Shown here in pieces: positions 46,398 through 58,500 of a DNA stretch of 64,000 bases (the stretch's first letter is position 1; each line of letters begins with the position of its first letter). Made by a program: the position numbers and the translations under genes. Where the stretch lies: positions 372,001 through 436,000 of the forward strand of contig SWDT01000001.1 in the NCBI GenBank assembly GCA_009193035.1. The letters run 5' to 3'. The notes beneath the pieces are model-generated. The model did not search any database. It was not told where the DNA came from and saw only the letters and a program-made list of their open reading frames with translations. This stretch comes from Halicephalobus mephisto (Eukaryota; Nematoda; Chromadorea; Rhabditida; Panagrolaimidae).

Positions 46398-49300
46398 ACT
46401 AACTTCAATATGAAACAAAAACTATAGAGATTTTTTAAAATGCTTTTTCAAAAACGGATTGAGTATTGAAAAAACAAAAATTAAAGAAAAATGCTCACAA
46501 AAATAAAGCGAATATTTGCTTTTTCACAAGTTGTTTTACATTGCATTTCTGCCACACAAAAAGTGAAACAGATATTAAAAATCTTATGTTCTTTAAGGGT
46601 TATTTAGAGATTATCGAATGAAATCATTGTTTTTATTCTATTAATGAACTATATTACAAACACTTTGTTTTGATGTAATATTTGTAACTTTATGTATTCA
46701 GAATTCAAAGAATAAGAGAATTACTAATAAATGCCTATACATAATTGGCAAAACATGAAGTTCAATGAAATATCGTTTTCGTTACACATTTTGAATTTTG
46801 GAAACGCTGAACTCAAACGAAAGGGTAAATTAACCAGCATAATTGCTGTTCATTTTTATTTTCGACAAAAGAACAGATAATTTCATACTTTGTTTGTTGC
46901 ATTAATAACCTGTGTCCTCTGTTGTCCGAGTAAGTATTTACTCAATTTAAGTTATTTAAAACCATGTTAGTTATCTCTGTTCATTTAAGTACTCTGTTGG
47001 AAAATACGGATTCTGCTTTTGAACTTTGAATTAAGTCATCGAAAATTAATGATAATTTTAACTATAAAAGATTTCCTGATTTGATGTCATTTCTGAGATC
47101 TGTAATAATACTTGTAAAAAAATCGCAAATTATATCATCATCACTTTCTCTAATTTTTATTGTGCGTTCAGAAGAAATAAAAAATCACGTAGGGAACCTG
47201 TCAGCAAGAATTCACTGATTAACCACATTAGTTATGTCATTAATTGAACGCCAGTAATGACTAAATAAAAAAAAGATCATATGTAAAAAAACAATAAAAC
47301 AGAATACGAAGAAATAATAAGTTCCAAAGATTTATTTCAAAGACCGTAACATTCAAATCTTGTTTAATTTAAGAAGATAAACAACATGCGATAGAATTTG
47401 ATGTTAAAGGAATTTTCAAAATTACTGCAATTACAGTAAAATCTACTGACATGGATCATTAGAAGCACGAAAAGGATCGCAAAAAGCCATGTGATACTGA
47501 TAATACTATTTTCAAACTACAATTAGCTTGAAAATAAACTTCAAAATTTATTTCACTTAATGTGACTGTAGAATTATTTTATCTTTTAAAAAATTCGCAA
47601 AAACCAATTCATCAAATATTGATTATTTTGAAACACAGAAGTCCATGAATAATCTTTGTTGCTATCACAGATATCTCTTTGCTCTACATAATTTCTCATG
47701 TTCAAGAAAGCAGATTTATCTGAATAAAAGTCGCAGTTATGATAAACGTCAGGATTAAATTAATCTTGGGCGGTTTAAACGTCTATAAAGCGTCCAATAT
47801 AAACTTGAAATCACATCAAAGGATTTGTGCGCAATACTTTGATAAGTCAATTAGCACGCTCTATCTAATTCGAAGTTATGTTTTGATCTCAATTGTCTTA
47901 TTTTATATAAAACATAATCCGCTGTATCTGTAAAGAAAGAAAATTCAGAATAAGTAATACTTTTTGACATCTAAAATGAATTTATAAGTTTGATCTAAAT
48001 GAAATTAATATATGAAACTGATCTTTGAGAATTTTACACAACTCTAAACCATCTTCGTACTGTATAAAATTAAAAATTTTAATACTGATTAAATAAGATA
48101 GCTATTTCATGTTGATATTTATAATTAATAAATAAACCAAATTTGAAAAGATTTTTCCACACTAACTTATTACTCAAAAAAGATAATTTTAAACTTGTGT
48201 AAATATTTTGTAAACAGTCTACATTTGATTTCAGTTTTGTGTTAATCGTTTTATCAATCTTAGTATTGAGACAATCTGTAAAAGAGATATATCCGAGTAA
48301 ACTGACGACAGACAAAGAAGTTTGTTTCTTATGATCCTCATCTGGATATTTGAGAATTCTATTTCCTTTTCTCATTACACCACGAAGACTTTTGTTAGGC
48401 TGTCCATCGAAAATTTTCCGACGAACTTGGTTACATGGAACTCCAAAGTGTGTAATTGAACTATAATTTTGAAGTTTGGAAAAATCCGGAACAAATAAAA
48501 CAAATGTTTCGTACTCTCAGAAAACATTAGAAAATGACCAGCTAAAAATTTCTGGACTCTTATGATGACTTAAAATTTTTTAACGGAAAAATTAGGCTCT
48601 TGTTTAACTTTTCGAAAAAAAGAATAGTATGAAGATCAGTAAATTTGGATCTTTATTAAAAATTAAATGACTTTTTTAGTCTTCTGTTTTTGAAGGAATT
48701 TGTTCATATTTTAGCAATGTAAAGGTAAAGTAACCAGGGAGTCCACATAGAAACATAGCGAATTGAGAAATCCTTGACACTCAAACATTGCTTATAAATG
48801 TTGTTACTTTTCTTGGTTGTTTGAGATTTCAGCTTCATTAACTTTTAGAAATTATATTCTGGAGATCACATGCTTTTTTCTAAACTAATTCCATCTCTGC
48901 TTTCAATCTGGTTCCTACTAGCAGTACAAAAATAACATGGGCAAATGGCAGAGGCACAGTGCAGCTCCAAAGATTCAAGTTCATGTTTATTATTAACTAT
49001 AAAGCGGTCAAAAGAAAGCAATTATGAGACAATCAAACTATAAACTTTACAATTGAGTTTGGAACAAATGTCCAGCAACTTGAATTCCACTCTGAATTAT
49101 TGCTGGTATTCTGAAAGCCCAGTATTCAATAACTAATTTAAAAAATTTAATCTCCTTCTGTTCGTAAAAATATATCGAAAAATGAAATTTCAACAACTTT
49201 TAAAAACTTAAAATTACTAATAAAAATTTGATTTTTGTAAAATTATGACCAAAATCATAAGTTGTGATGACATTAAAGGTATTCATGGTTACATAAATTT

Positions 49301-52234
49301 GCTTTAATCATGTTACACAATAATATAAAAGTTATGAAATTAAATTTATGTCACTCAGCTCTTTCTCTTTTGTTCCAAATTCAAATACTTCATCAGAAGA
49401 ATATTGTTTGGTAATTTTATCTTCGTATCAACATCAAATTCCTAATCTGAAAGTAGGACTATATGTTAATTTCTTGTATTACCACTCACTTGATTCTAAC
49501 TAATGTCTGTATTTCAGATTATTATCAAGTCTTCGTTATATCAGTTCATTTTTATCTCTAACCTTGAATTCAGAGGAACACAGTTCATTGTTGACAAAAC
49601 AGACGCTTATGGATATTTCAAATTCGTTCGAACATTGAATGGATTTTCTTCTTTGAATCTTTGGGCATTTAGATGGATAAAACTAATCCACTCTTACTTG
49701 TTGTTACGTTTTTATTTTATCTGTCTGAACAGCAGAGTAATTTGCTCTATCCATAGTGCATATTTGGACACATTTATCTTTTGCTTTTCAATATTCGACT
49801 TTTATACATTAGAATATTCAACAAAGAATAAGATTAGAGTATAATTTTATGAGTAACCTTGGGTTCATCTGGACAAGTTTGATGGATAGGTATAAAACGA
49901 GTAATTAGTAATATTAAAAAGAAAAATATTTTAATTATATTTCTTCAGAATATTTATTTTTGCAAACTTGTTGGATGTTGTCAAAATATCAAATTTCTTA
50001 TTAGATTCATCAAGTGCATCCTTGATGGAAACAGTTTTAACGAATCGTAATCAGAACAACGGATTCTGACAGTCTTCGGATATAGAACTAAAACTTTTTC
50101 ATCGGTTGAGAACTCGTCCGAAGAGAAACAAAATGTGAGATATGGAGTTCTTAAACTAAAATCCTAAAGCAAGAAAATTGAGCATCAAAAGTTGTTTTTA
50201 TAAATCAATAACATGACACGAATGAAGGATCAAGTATAGGGTTTTGAATATGAAGAATTCGAAAACAACATTATTTTCCTTGTGAAACCACTTTATAGTT
50301 ACTTTGTAATCTCATGCATTTCATTGTTTTGAAAAAGTTAAAATTTTTGTACGAAATTTCAATATATCAAAAAACAAAAACACAATATTGAATACCCTCG
50401 TTTTAACAGAAAAATTTTTCTTCATTGATAAGAAATTGGGATATTTTCGATAATATAAGAAAAATTGCGGCCACAATAGACAATGAAGACTATTCCTACA
50501 CAGTTCCCTGAAATGAGCTTAAAACTGCTATTGTGGAAAAGTTAATTCTCTTATTGCTCGATGTATTTCAAATTTTTTACATTTTCGAAAATATCAAATT
50601 TGTTTATTAGTAGGAAATGGATATAATAGGGAGATGATGGAACTCTTAAGGGACAGCTTTTAGTTCAGTGCGGAATTTTGAGAAGCTTTTGAGAGCTAAT
50701 AAGGTGTAGGTATTCCTGTGTACTTTGGAATTAGTAGCATATGACGTCATTGTCAACATAAGCTCCAGAATAATGAACTGTTCTAAATACAGTAATTATC
50801 ATTTTGGATATCTTCAAAGAGGCTTCTTCATCCCCTAGGTTTTTTGCTCGGATAAATCTGAACTTTTTTGTGTGGAACAATGTAATAAAAAAGAATAGTC
50901 TCCCCTGGGATTATGGTTATTTGTTTTCGTATTACTGCTGGGATTTTTGTTCTTTTTTCATCATTCAAACTTGGCTTTTTCACAATGAAAGCCAAAATGG
51001 TGTCCTTCTCACTGACCAGAGTTAGGAAGCCATGTGACTAACAGCTTCTGAGTCGACTATCCTCATTGTTATTGCTTTCGTTAGATGGAATCGAAAGTTT
51101 TGAAATTCAAATTTTCCTTACTTTACTGAATGAAAGTGCATCTTTGGGAAAGAGGCATATAGAACATGTGGAAAGGACCAAAAATGCATGAGAACAGGCT
51201 TTTTAATACAACAAATGGGAATGACTCCAGCTTTTTTGCATATTCAGTTGACAAGTTTATGATACGACGGAACTGAATAGCTGAACAATACAACCGCGCG
51301 AGGACTCGATATTGTTCTCTCCTAAGTTTGCTCTGATATTGAGAAGTCCGTTTTTTGCCCAAAGGAAGATTCAAGTCGACATTTCGCTCTGTTTGTTCCC
51401 CTGAATGCATGCAGCTGATCTCGAACGAAGCTCTCATCCGCTCAGCAACACCAAGAAACAAATACAACAAGCCGAATCCGATTGAGAAAATGGTCCGTAT
51501 CAGAGTGTTCGTCTAGACCCGGTTTTTTATTGACTTGACTAGCCAGTTTAAGTCTTCCGCGAGTCGCTCCTGGTCCAACGGTGTTCCTTCCTTTTCAACA
51601 ACTAGAAATGTCCTGCTTCAAGCTAGTTTCTTTCGAATTTATGTTTTTGAGTCCCTGTAACTCAGCTGTTCTCTCCAAAGAACATTCCCTATGCCTAATT
51701 CTTTTTCATGTGACCCACGGCTTTCCGAACATGTGCCAGATACACCAGTTCGTCGTCCCTAAAATTTGGCAAAAACTGAAGTCGAATACATGTCTGTTTT
51801 TGCCTCCCACAAAAACGAGACATGAAATGCATTTGAATAGTGTCTCTGAAAATAGTCTCTGAACAGCCGTGTGGAAAGCGCTCTAGTAAATTTTTCTCTT
51901 GTTGGCCACTGGCTACTAGGCCCTTTTTTCTCGTGTTATTTACGTTCGATGTACGACAGCTCTCATAGAGAATTCTGAGGCCATTGGCTAGTTGCCAATG
52001 AAGGAAAGAACAAAAGTTGAGTAAATATTCATTAAAACGGACGCATACAAAACTAAAAAACTTCCAGTTACAGTAATCCAATTTTGTCAATTTATTTATT
52101 TAATCAAGTACTACATTACTCAACTGGGAAAATTCAATAAATAACGTTCTTTCAGTCGTCCAGAAAATGTTTTAGCTGGAATTTTGTCGTAATACTTTTT
52201 CATTGTTTTCTCAGTACAGATGATAGTGTGGTCC

Positions 52235-52704
52235 GAAATGTTGTATCTTTCGGTCACAACTTGTTTCAAATTGTCACATCAAGATCTCGTTTTTAACCAC
52301 CTATAGCTCTATAAGATCTATTATTTTTACCCTCTTCTGTTTTTCTAAGTTTTCTACTCCGAAAATTTATTTCCAAACCAGAAGGTTAAAATAGTTATTT
52401 TTGGACGATAATTTTAAAAATTTACAAATCATCAGAAGAAATATGGAATACTATTAAAACTACAAATAGTCCTTAATATGTGTCTTCTGAAGAAGTAATC
52501 GGAATCTTTCTACATGAATTATGTGCGGTACAAATTTCCGATTTTTTTTACTAGGGAAAATTATATTTTATTACTGTAACTTCTAAACCAGAAGATTTAG
52601 AGAGAACTCAAATAACAGATTTTATAGAGCTATAGGTGGTTAAAAACAAGATTCTAGTATGACAATTTGGAAGCAAGTTGTGATTAAAAGATACAACACT
52701 TTGA
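52235..52704. mobile_element. Palindromic (MITE-like) repeat
   Basis: Left arm 52235-52325 (ATGTTGTATCTTT, then TCACAACTTG, TCGTTTTTAACCACCTATAG, CTCTATAAGATCT) is matched by the reverse complement of 52613-52704 at roughly 83% by eye. Weaker inverted similarity continues inwards to about 52375 and 52573. The identical core TTTTTAACCACCTATAG and CTCTATAA lies on the arms. No coding capacity. Confidence 0.7.
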
Positions 52705-54779
52705 ACTATACTTTAGTTTTCGGCTTTTCAAAATACATGTGACGGTTGTTTCTCTCTTTGATACTACTGGTCTCGCTTTTTTTGTTATGACCAGTTTTTT
52801 CCGCCGTTGGACTGGCCAAAGATAAGACTAATCTTTTTTAAAAATTTGATAGTGTTTTTTGTGCTTATGAATGGAAATTGGTCTTAAATTTTAAATATCC
52901 CATTGCTTAGAATCAGTAAAGATCAACTGTCCAAATTCAGATCTGTCTCGCTGTACTTGGAGTCTAATTAAAATTCATTAATAACTATTGTATGACCACT
53001 AATTATAAGGAAATATATCGATTAAAAAAGCTGCTTATTGTCTGGAAGAGGAACGTTTTTTCAATCAACTGTACCTAATGATTTCTCGCTTCAATTATGT
53101 GAAGCATCCTCAACTTGCTCGAAACTTTGCCGTCTATTATTTTCATTTCAAACTAGATCATCGAGCAAAGAGGCTTCAATTTATCCTCTTATCCTTAACA
53201 TGAAGGATGTAAAAATACCTAGGGTGTATAATCGAGTCATAACGATAAGCTTCTTGTTTTTATTATCTTTATGATATATTCCATCCTTGAATATTGAAAC
53301 AACCTCTAGATCCGGAGAGCAAATACTTTTCAGTAATCAAAAAACAAAAATAAACATCAATAGAGCAAATTTTCGCTACAAAATAGTAAAAATCTTTAGT
53401 ATCACTCAAAATTAAAAGAATTTCGTAATAAACCAGTCCATTAATTAAAAACACTGGTCACGAATCTCAAAACCAGCGCAAATCATAGGGTAGCAAATGT
53501 CAATAGGGAACAACGGTCGCTGGGGAGTAACTATCACACAGCCATTGTAACGTTAAAAAGACAAAGAAAGTTGCAAAAAAGCAATTATAACATTTGCTTT
53601 GGACGATAATTAAGGACGAATCTTTTCTGTTCAAGCAGGAATTCAATGTATGAATTATAATAAATTTTTTTTATCTTTATGTAGATTAATCCCTGTAGTA
53701 TTTTTAATTATAAAAACCAAAAACAATATTATATTCTCCCTCGCTATTTTTTTTACATTTGGCAACATCATTTGCTCAAGGAACGGACGCACGTGTTGTT
53801 AGTGGAATGTTTTATCTATGAATGTTGGAAAGTTGCCAAGAGGCCTGAACACTTCTCGGAAGAAAAAACGAACACAAGCATAGGCAATCATGTCCCTTGT
53901 CCTTTGCTCCAAAAAATTCCACTTATCTGCTTTTACTGTGGGTATTCAACTTTCTGTTCGTTTGTTCATTTTTGTTTTCCTTGTTCATGCGACAAAATAA
54001 ATTGCAGTACAAAGAAGCATCGCTCAGTTTTCGTCAGCCAGCTGGCAGTCTGGTGCTCCATGTTGCATTTCGCCTAGTTTTTCTCAACCAGTCGTACTCC
54101 ATGGTTCTTTTTTGTTGGAGCCCCTTGCCTCGAGCTCTTTCGCTTTTTCTAACGTTGCTTTTTCTGTGCAGCGATTCGCGTTCAATTTATTCGTTCGCAT
54201 GTTCGCGTTCTACTGCTTCTTTTTTCAAACATACGGAAACTAACATGTGCGTCGTCGCCGGAGGAAGCCAGTCTTCCAACGTACGGCTGATTGTCTCTGT
54301 ACGAGCTTTTTTCAAAAAAGACTCGTCGTCTTACTTTTTCACAGCTTGACGTACATGTATGTCATCCGGTGTTCTGTCAAGTATTCAAAAGGAAAAGAAC
54401 AGATATTTTCTAAAAAAAGCACAGTAATCATTTACAGTATTTCTTCAATAATTAGGGCTATTTGAAAAATCCAAATTTCTTCTTTTCCTGACACGATTTC
54501 TTCATCTTTCTTTTGTATAATTTTAGTTATCTATTATTCCTTGTTTTTCCAACGTCGATTTGCTTTATTTTTCTTGTTTTATAAAATCTTTCGGATTAAA
54601 AATTCCTCTGAAAGCCAAATTGTCAACTAAAAGCCAATCGTAAAATCCAGAGTTTTCGTTCTGCACTTCATATGTACATTATGTCGGTTTATTTTTCAAC
54701 TGAAATTTATTTTACCAATTCAGTTCGAGGTCACTATTTTTTAAATTTGATTCATTTTGGCGGGAAACACTATACGTCG

Positions 54780-55520
54780 ATTTATTGCTGAATGTCCAGT
54801 GGACAGTTGAATTTTGCTGTCTGGCAATTTCCTCTGGTCCATTTGTGCGTGTTCGTGTCCATGATAAGTCCGTCAATGCAACTAAGGCAATTTTTTAGTT
54901 GTTCGCCTCTCTTACTGCGGACAAAAACGAGCCGGACTGCGTTCCCCCACGGGGTTCCAGGCCGATCGCTGTTGCGAGTCCGTTTCAAAAAACTTACGAC
55001 GAAGGAACTTGCTAGTAAAAATTGAATAGAGGAGGAGCACCCGTTGTTTTGTCCTTCTCCACGGAAAGACGTTCACTTCTGTGCCAGTCGGCTTGCTCTA
55101 TTGTGCAAGCAGGAAAAAGAGCCGACGCACGGAGTTGGGACGAATCGAATCGCCGCGTTTTTTGTGTCCCTCTACAGCCGACGAACAACAACAACAGCTC
55201 TGTAGTCCAGCCGATAGGATACACGACTTGCTTTGCATAGTTTCCGGCATTCCTTTTCCAGACCGGTTGACTCAGGATACAGGGCCTTCATAGAATTCGT
55301 CCTCAATCCTAGTATTCGCCGTTGTCGGCGACGTCCACGTCCACAATTCCACCGATTCCACATAATTGCTAGATCATCAATTTTGAGAAAGCTGTTATTT
55401 TAACTTTGATTATACAGCAAACTCTACCTCAACTTGCCGTAACGGGCAGAAATTATTCTCGCTTCAACCACGGCGTCTATAAGCGTTTCTCCGACGCCAG
55501 GAATTCAATACTCGATTCAG
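54780..55520 (+). promoter_or_regulatory. Probable promoter / 5'-UTR region of the BEN-like regulator gene
   Basis: This block is clearly richer in C/G and CpG than its surroundings (for example GCCGACGCACGGAGTTGGGA and GTCGGCGACGTCCACGTCCA). It directly precedes the first recognisable coding exon. It contains a TTATACAG acceptor at about 55417. The start codon of the downstream gene is not in frame in this stretch, so a missing upstream exon may lie here. Confidence 0.35.
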
Positions 55521-58500
55521 ATTCAAGAAAGATTTTCTCTTGGCTTCATTTGAAGGAAATCCAAATTTTGCGGCAGCTCGGGCCGCCGTAGCAGTAACGG
55601 CAACTTCTAACTCCAACGGTACGGCAGCCCTCGCTGCCAATGCCTCGATAGCGACGGCTCCATTTCCAGTGAATCCAAACTTCTATGCCATGCTCCAGGC
55701 TCAGGCTTTTCAGTGGCAGGTTAGTTGTTTTTCTTTTAATTTGCAAAGTTCAGATTCATATTCTTATTTAACACTCGGAGGTTTGATTGTAATTTTTGTC
55801 GCGTTTTGTAATTGTGAATCGAATAGTATATGGTATTCCAGGATTTAGTTGGATTCGGAATGTGAAAAATTAGACCAAAAAGTTTTTTGCAATCGATCTT
55901 GGAAAATAATCATAATTTAATTAACGAAAGACTTCGAAAGATGTTAATATATCCATCACAAAGTACATGCAAACCTCTATCAAGTGATATGTAAGCCATA
56001 TTTTCTGGTCATTCACAAAGAATGATATGACAGATCTTCTCATTACACCTCAACATTGTTCATATTAGTCAATACTTTTTCAGCATAATGTTTAAGGACC
56101 AAGTTCTTGATATATTGTTAAATAATATCGATTACATAGCCTTATAATAATAGTTTGACATCTTTATTGAATTTTTGAGAAACAAATTATTAAATAAGTT
56201 AAAAAATATTTATGTGATGTTTCTACTCAAAATCATGTAATTAATATTGCTCTACAAAATACACTGGATTTGGTCCCTCAACTTCCAAAATTTAAGAAAA
56301 AAATTAAATGTAAATGATGTTGGGATATATGCTCAAACTGCTATAACCTAATCTAGAGTTAGTGGAATTAAATAGTTGCTACACCCAAAGGTAGGGAATA
56401 AATTACTTGCTATAATAAGCAAGTGACATCTTTCGAAATCTTTCGTTAATTAAATTATGATTATTTTCCAAGATCGATTGCAAAAAACTTTTTGGTCTAA
56501 CTTTTCACATTCCGAATCCAACTAAATCCTAGAATACCATATACTATTCGATTCACAATTACAAAACGCGACAAAAATTATAATCAAACCTCCGAGTGTT
56601 GATTTTGGTTAAATGTTCCTATTTATATCTTGAAAGTTGCGTTATTCTCTAGGGAAATACTTGCTTTCTTAGGGTTTATACGTATTCACTTCATTTGTGC
56701 AAAATTTTCCGCAGATCAAAGCTATTTTGATAATTTTCAAATCTCCTTTTATGAATGCATTCAATTGCTTTGAAAATAGCGTTCATGGACAAAAGCTGGA
56801 GAAACGTTTGAAAAGAAGAACAGATCGCATGAGCAAATGCATAGCCAATCCAAGTAAGGACTGAATGGGCAAAACTCGTCTGGTTGATCGCGCAGAATTT
56901 TTGCGTAACGAAAAGAGAAAAGATTCTCGGTTTCCTGTTTGAATCGGTGTCTTGTGGAGATGGAACACGTTATGTGGCGTGAAAGCACAATTGGTGGGGA
57001 AATGATAGTCCCATCTAGTGAGCGACAGATGGCCACAGAAAATTTTCACTGGATACGGAAAAACTCGAAAATACACATTTGCAATTTGAATGGTTACTTC
57101 TGCAGATGCCGCTGAATCTAATATATTATTACAATTTTAAAAATTCAAAAATACCACAACTCGTTGAATTTAAACTTATTCTTTGTTCGAACGATAGGGA
57201 GGGGCCAGGTGGAGAAACATTCATAATTTTAACGGGGCTTTTGAACGACCGCGATGAGACGCGAACTGCCGCTGGCAATCACCCAACAGAGCTGGAGGAA
57301 CAACATTAGTTCGTCTTCTGAAGCGTTACTCAATAGATCAAAAAAGCGTCAATCAAGAAAAAATAACGAAGACGAACAATCGAACGATCGATGTTGTTCT
57401 CGCGTGATATTTGGCAATCATTCAACTTTTGGTTTTTTCTCTTGGCACCTTGCCATCATGTTCCTTTGGATCTTGAAAGTATTGGCTTTATCCTGAAACA
57501 CCAGGGAAACCTTTATCTTTTAACTTTCAGCAATTTTTCGTTTAATTTTTCTTTCCTAATCGGTTCATTTGATCAAGTAAAAAACGAACAGCCGTTGTCT
57601 ATCGACCGCAAAAAAGTTCATTGCTTTGATAGTGTAAAGTCGAGGCTCAAGTTTAGGCCAGTTTTGTTCTTATGGTTCTCCTAACGTTCAACATTGAATC
57701 CCCTTCGGTTCAGACTGAGTGAATGATTGTTCGTTCCATACTGATTGGCAATAGTTCTCATTAGACATCTACTAATTCGTCCTTTTAGCGACCTTCGTCT
57801 GAAATTGCTTTACATATCTATTATCACGCGAACAGTTTTCGGGTCTAAATTGCAAAAATCACTGAATCTGCATGGTCACTGTCGTTAAAAAAATAATTTA
57901 TGATTGCGATTGCCACACGGAACAAAATCTTAATGAATGAGAAGACTATTTGACAAGCCTATTCAGTCTTCTGAATTCTTACTTTTTCAGCAACAACAGA
58001 GAACTGAAACCAACAATCAGACATCGTATGTCAAGGAAGACCCACGGCAAATGTTAACAGCCGGTCATCCAACAATGCACAACAGAAGCCAGAATGGAGC
58101 TCCCAACGCCTTGCCCTCTTGCAACGGATGTCGGGAATTGAAGCGGTAAGTTCCTTATTCTTCGGTCACTCAGTCTTGATATATTTGTCTTCTTATCAAA
58201 CCAACAATGTTATTGACATATTAGTAGTAGATATAATCACCATGTCAATTAAAACACGGAATAGAAACAGCTTTAACCTTGTATTTTAAAGTTCTTATTG
58301 AAAAAACACAGACATTGCGTCCAGTGAAGCATGTGACTTATGTCGAAATGTATATTTTGATTCCAAATAAGTACATGAACGGCTCAAAGAACAGACGGTG
58401 TTCTCGTTTTATTACTTAAAAGTGCAGCAGGATTATTTCTATTTGTTGTTCGAGACTGCGACTTTTCTTGAGCTTTATCTCTTGTTAATGAAGAATCAGT

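Larger units (their letters stand above)
46398..55520. other. Gene desert with a palindromic repeat and G/C-richer blocks
   Basis: About 9.1 kb with no gene I can support. From 46.4 to 51 kb it is strongly AT-rich. A fold-back repeat lies at 52235-52704. Blocks near 51100-51990, 53770-54350 and 54780-55370 are less AT-rich and carry unrelated ORFs on both strands. They look more like promoter, UTR or enhancer DNA of the downstream regulator gene than protein-coding sequence, but this is inference. Confidence 0.5.

Noticed and set aside
51123..52090. Two minus-strand ORFs of 115 and 131 residues
   Set aside because: No recognisable domain, no coherent splice partners and comparable ORFs on the opposite strand; treated as chance ORFs in less AT-rich non-coding DNA.
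54782..54988. Minus-strand ORF with a weak FLYWCH-like look (VRSKRGEQL, WTRGNCQTAKFNC)
   Set aside because: The Cys/His spacing does not fit the FLYWCH zinc finger, there are no neighbouring exons, and the region is better explained as promoter/UTR DNA.
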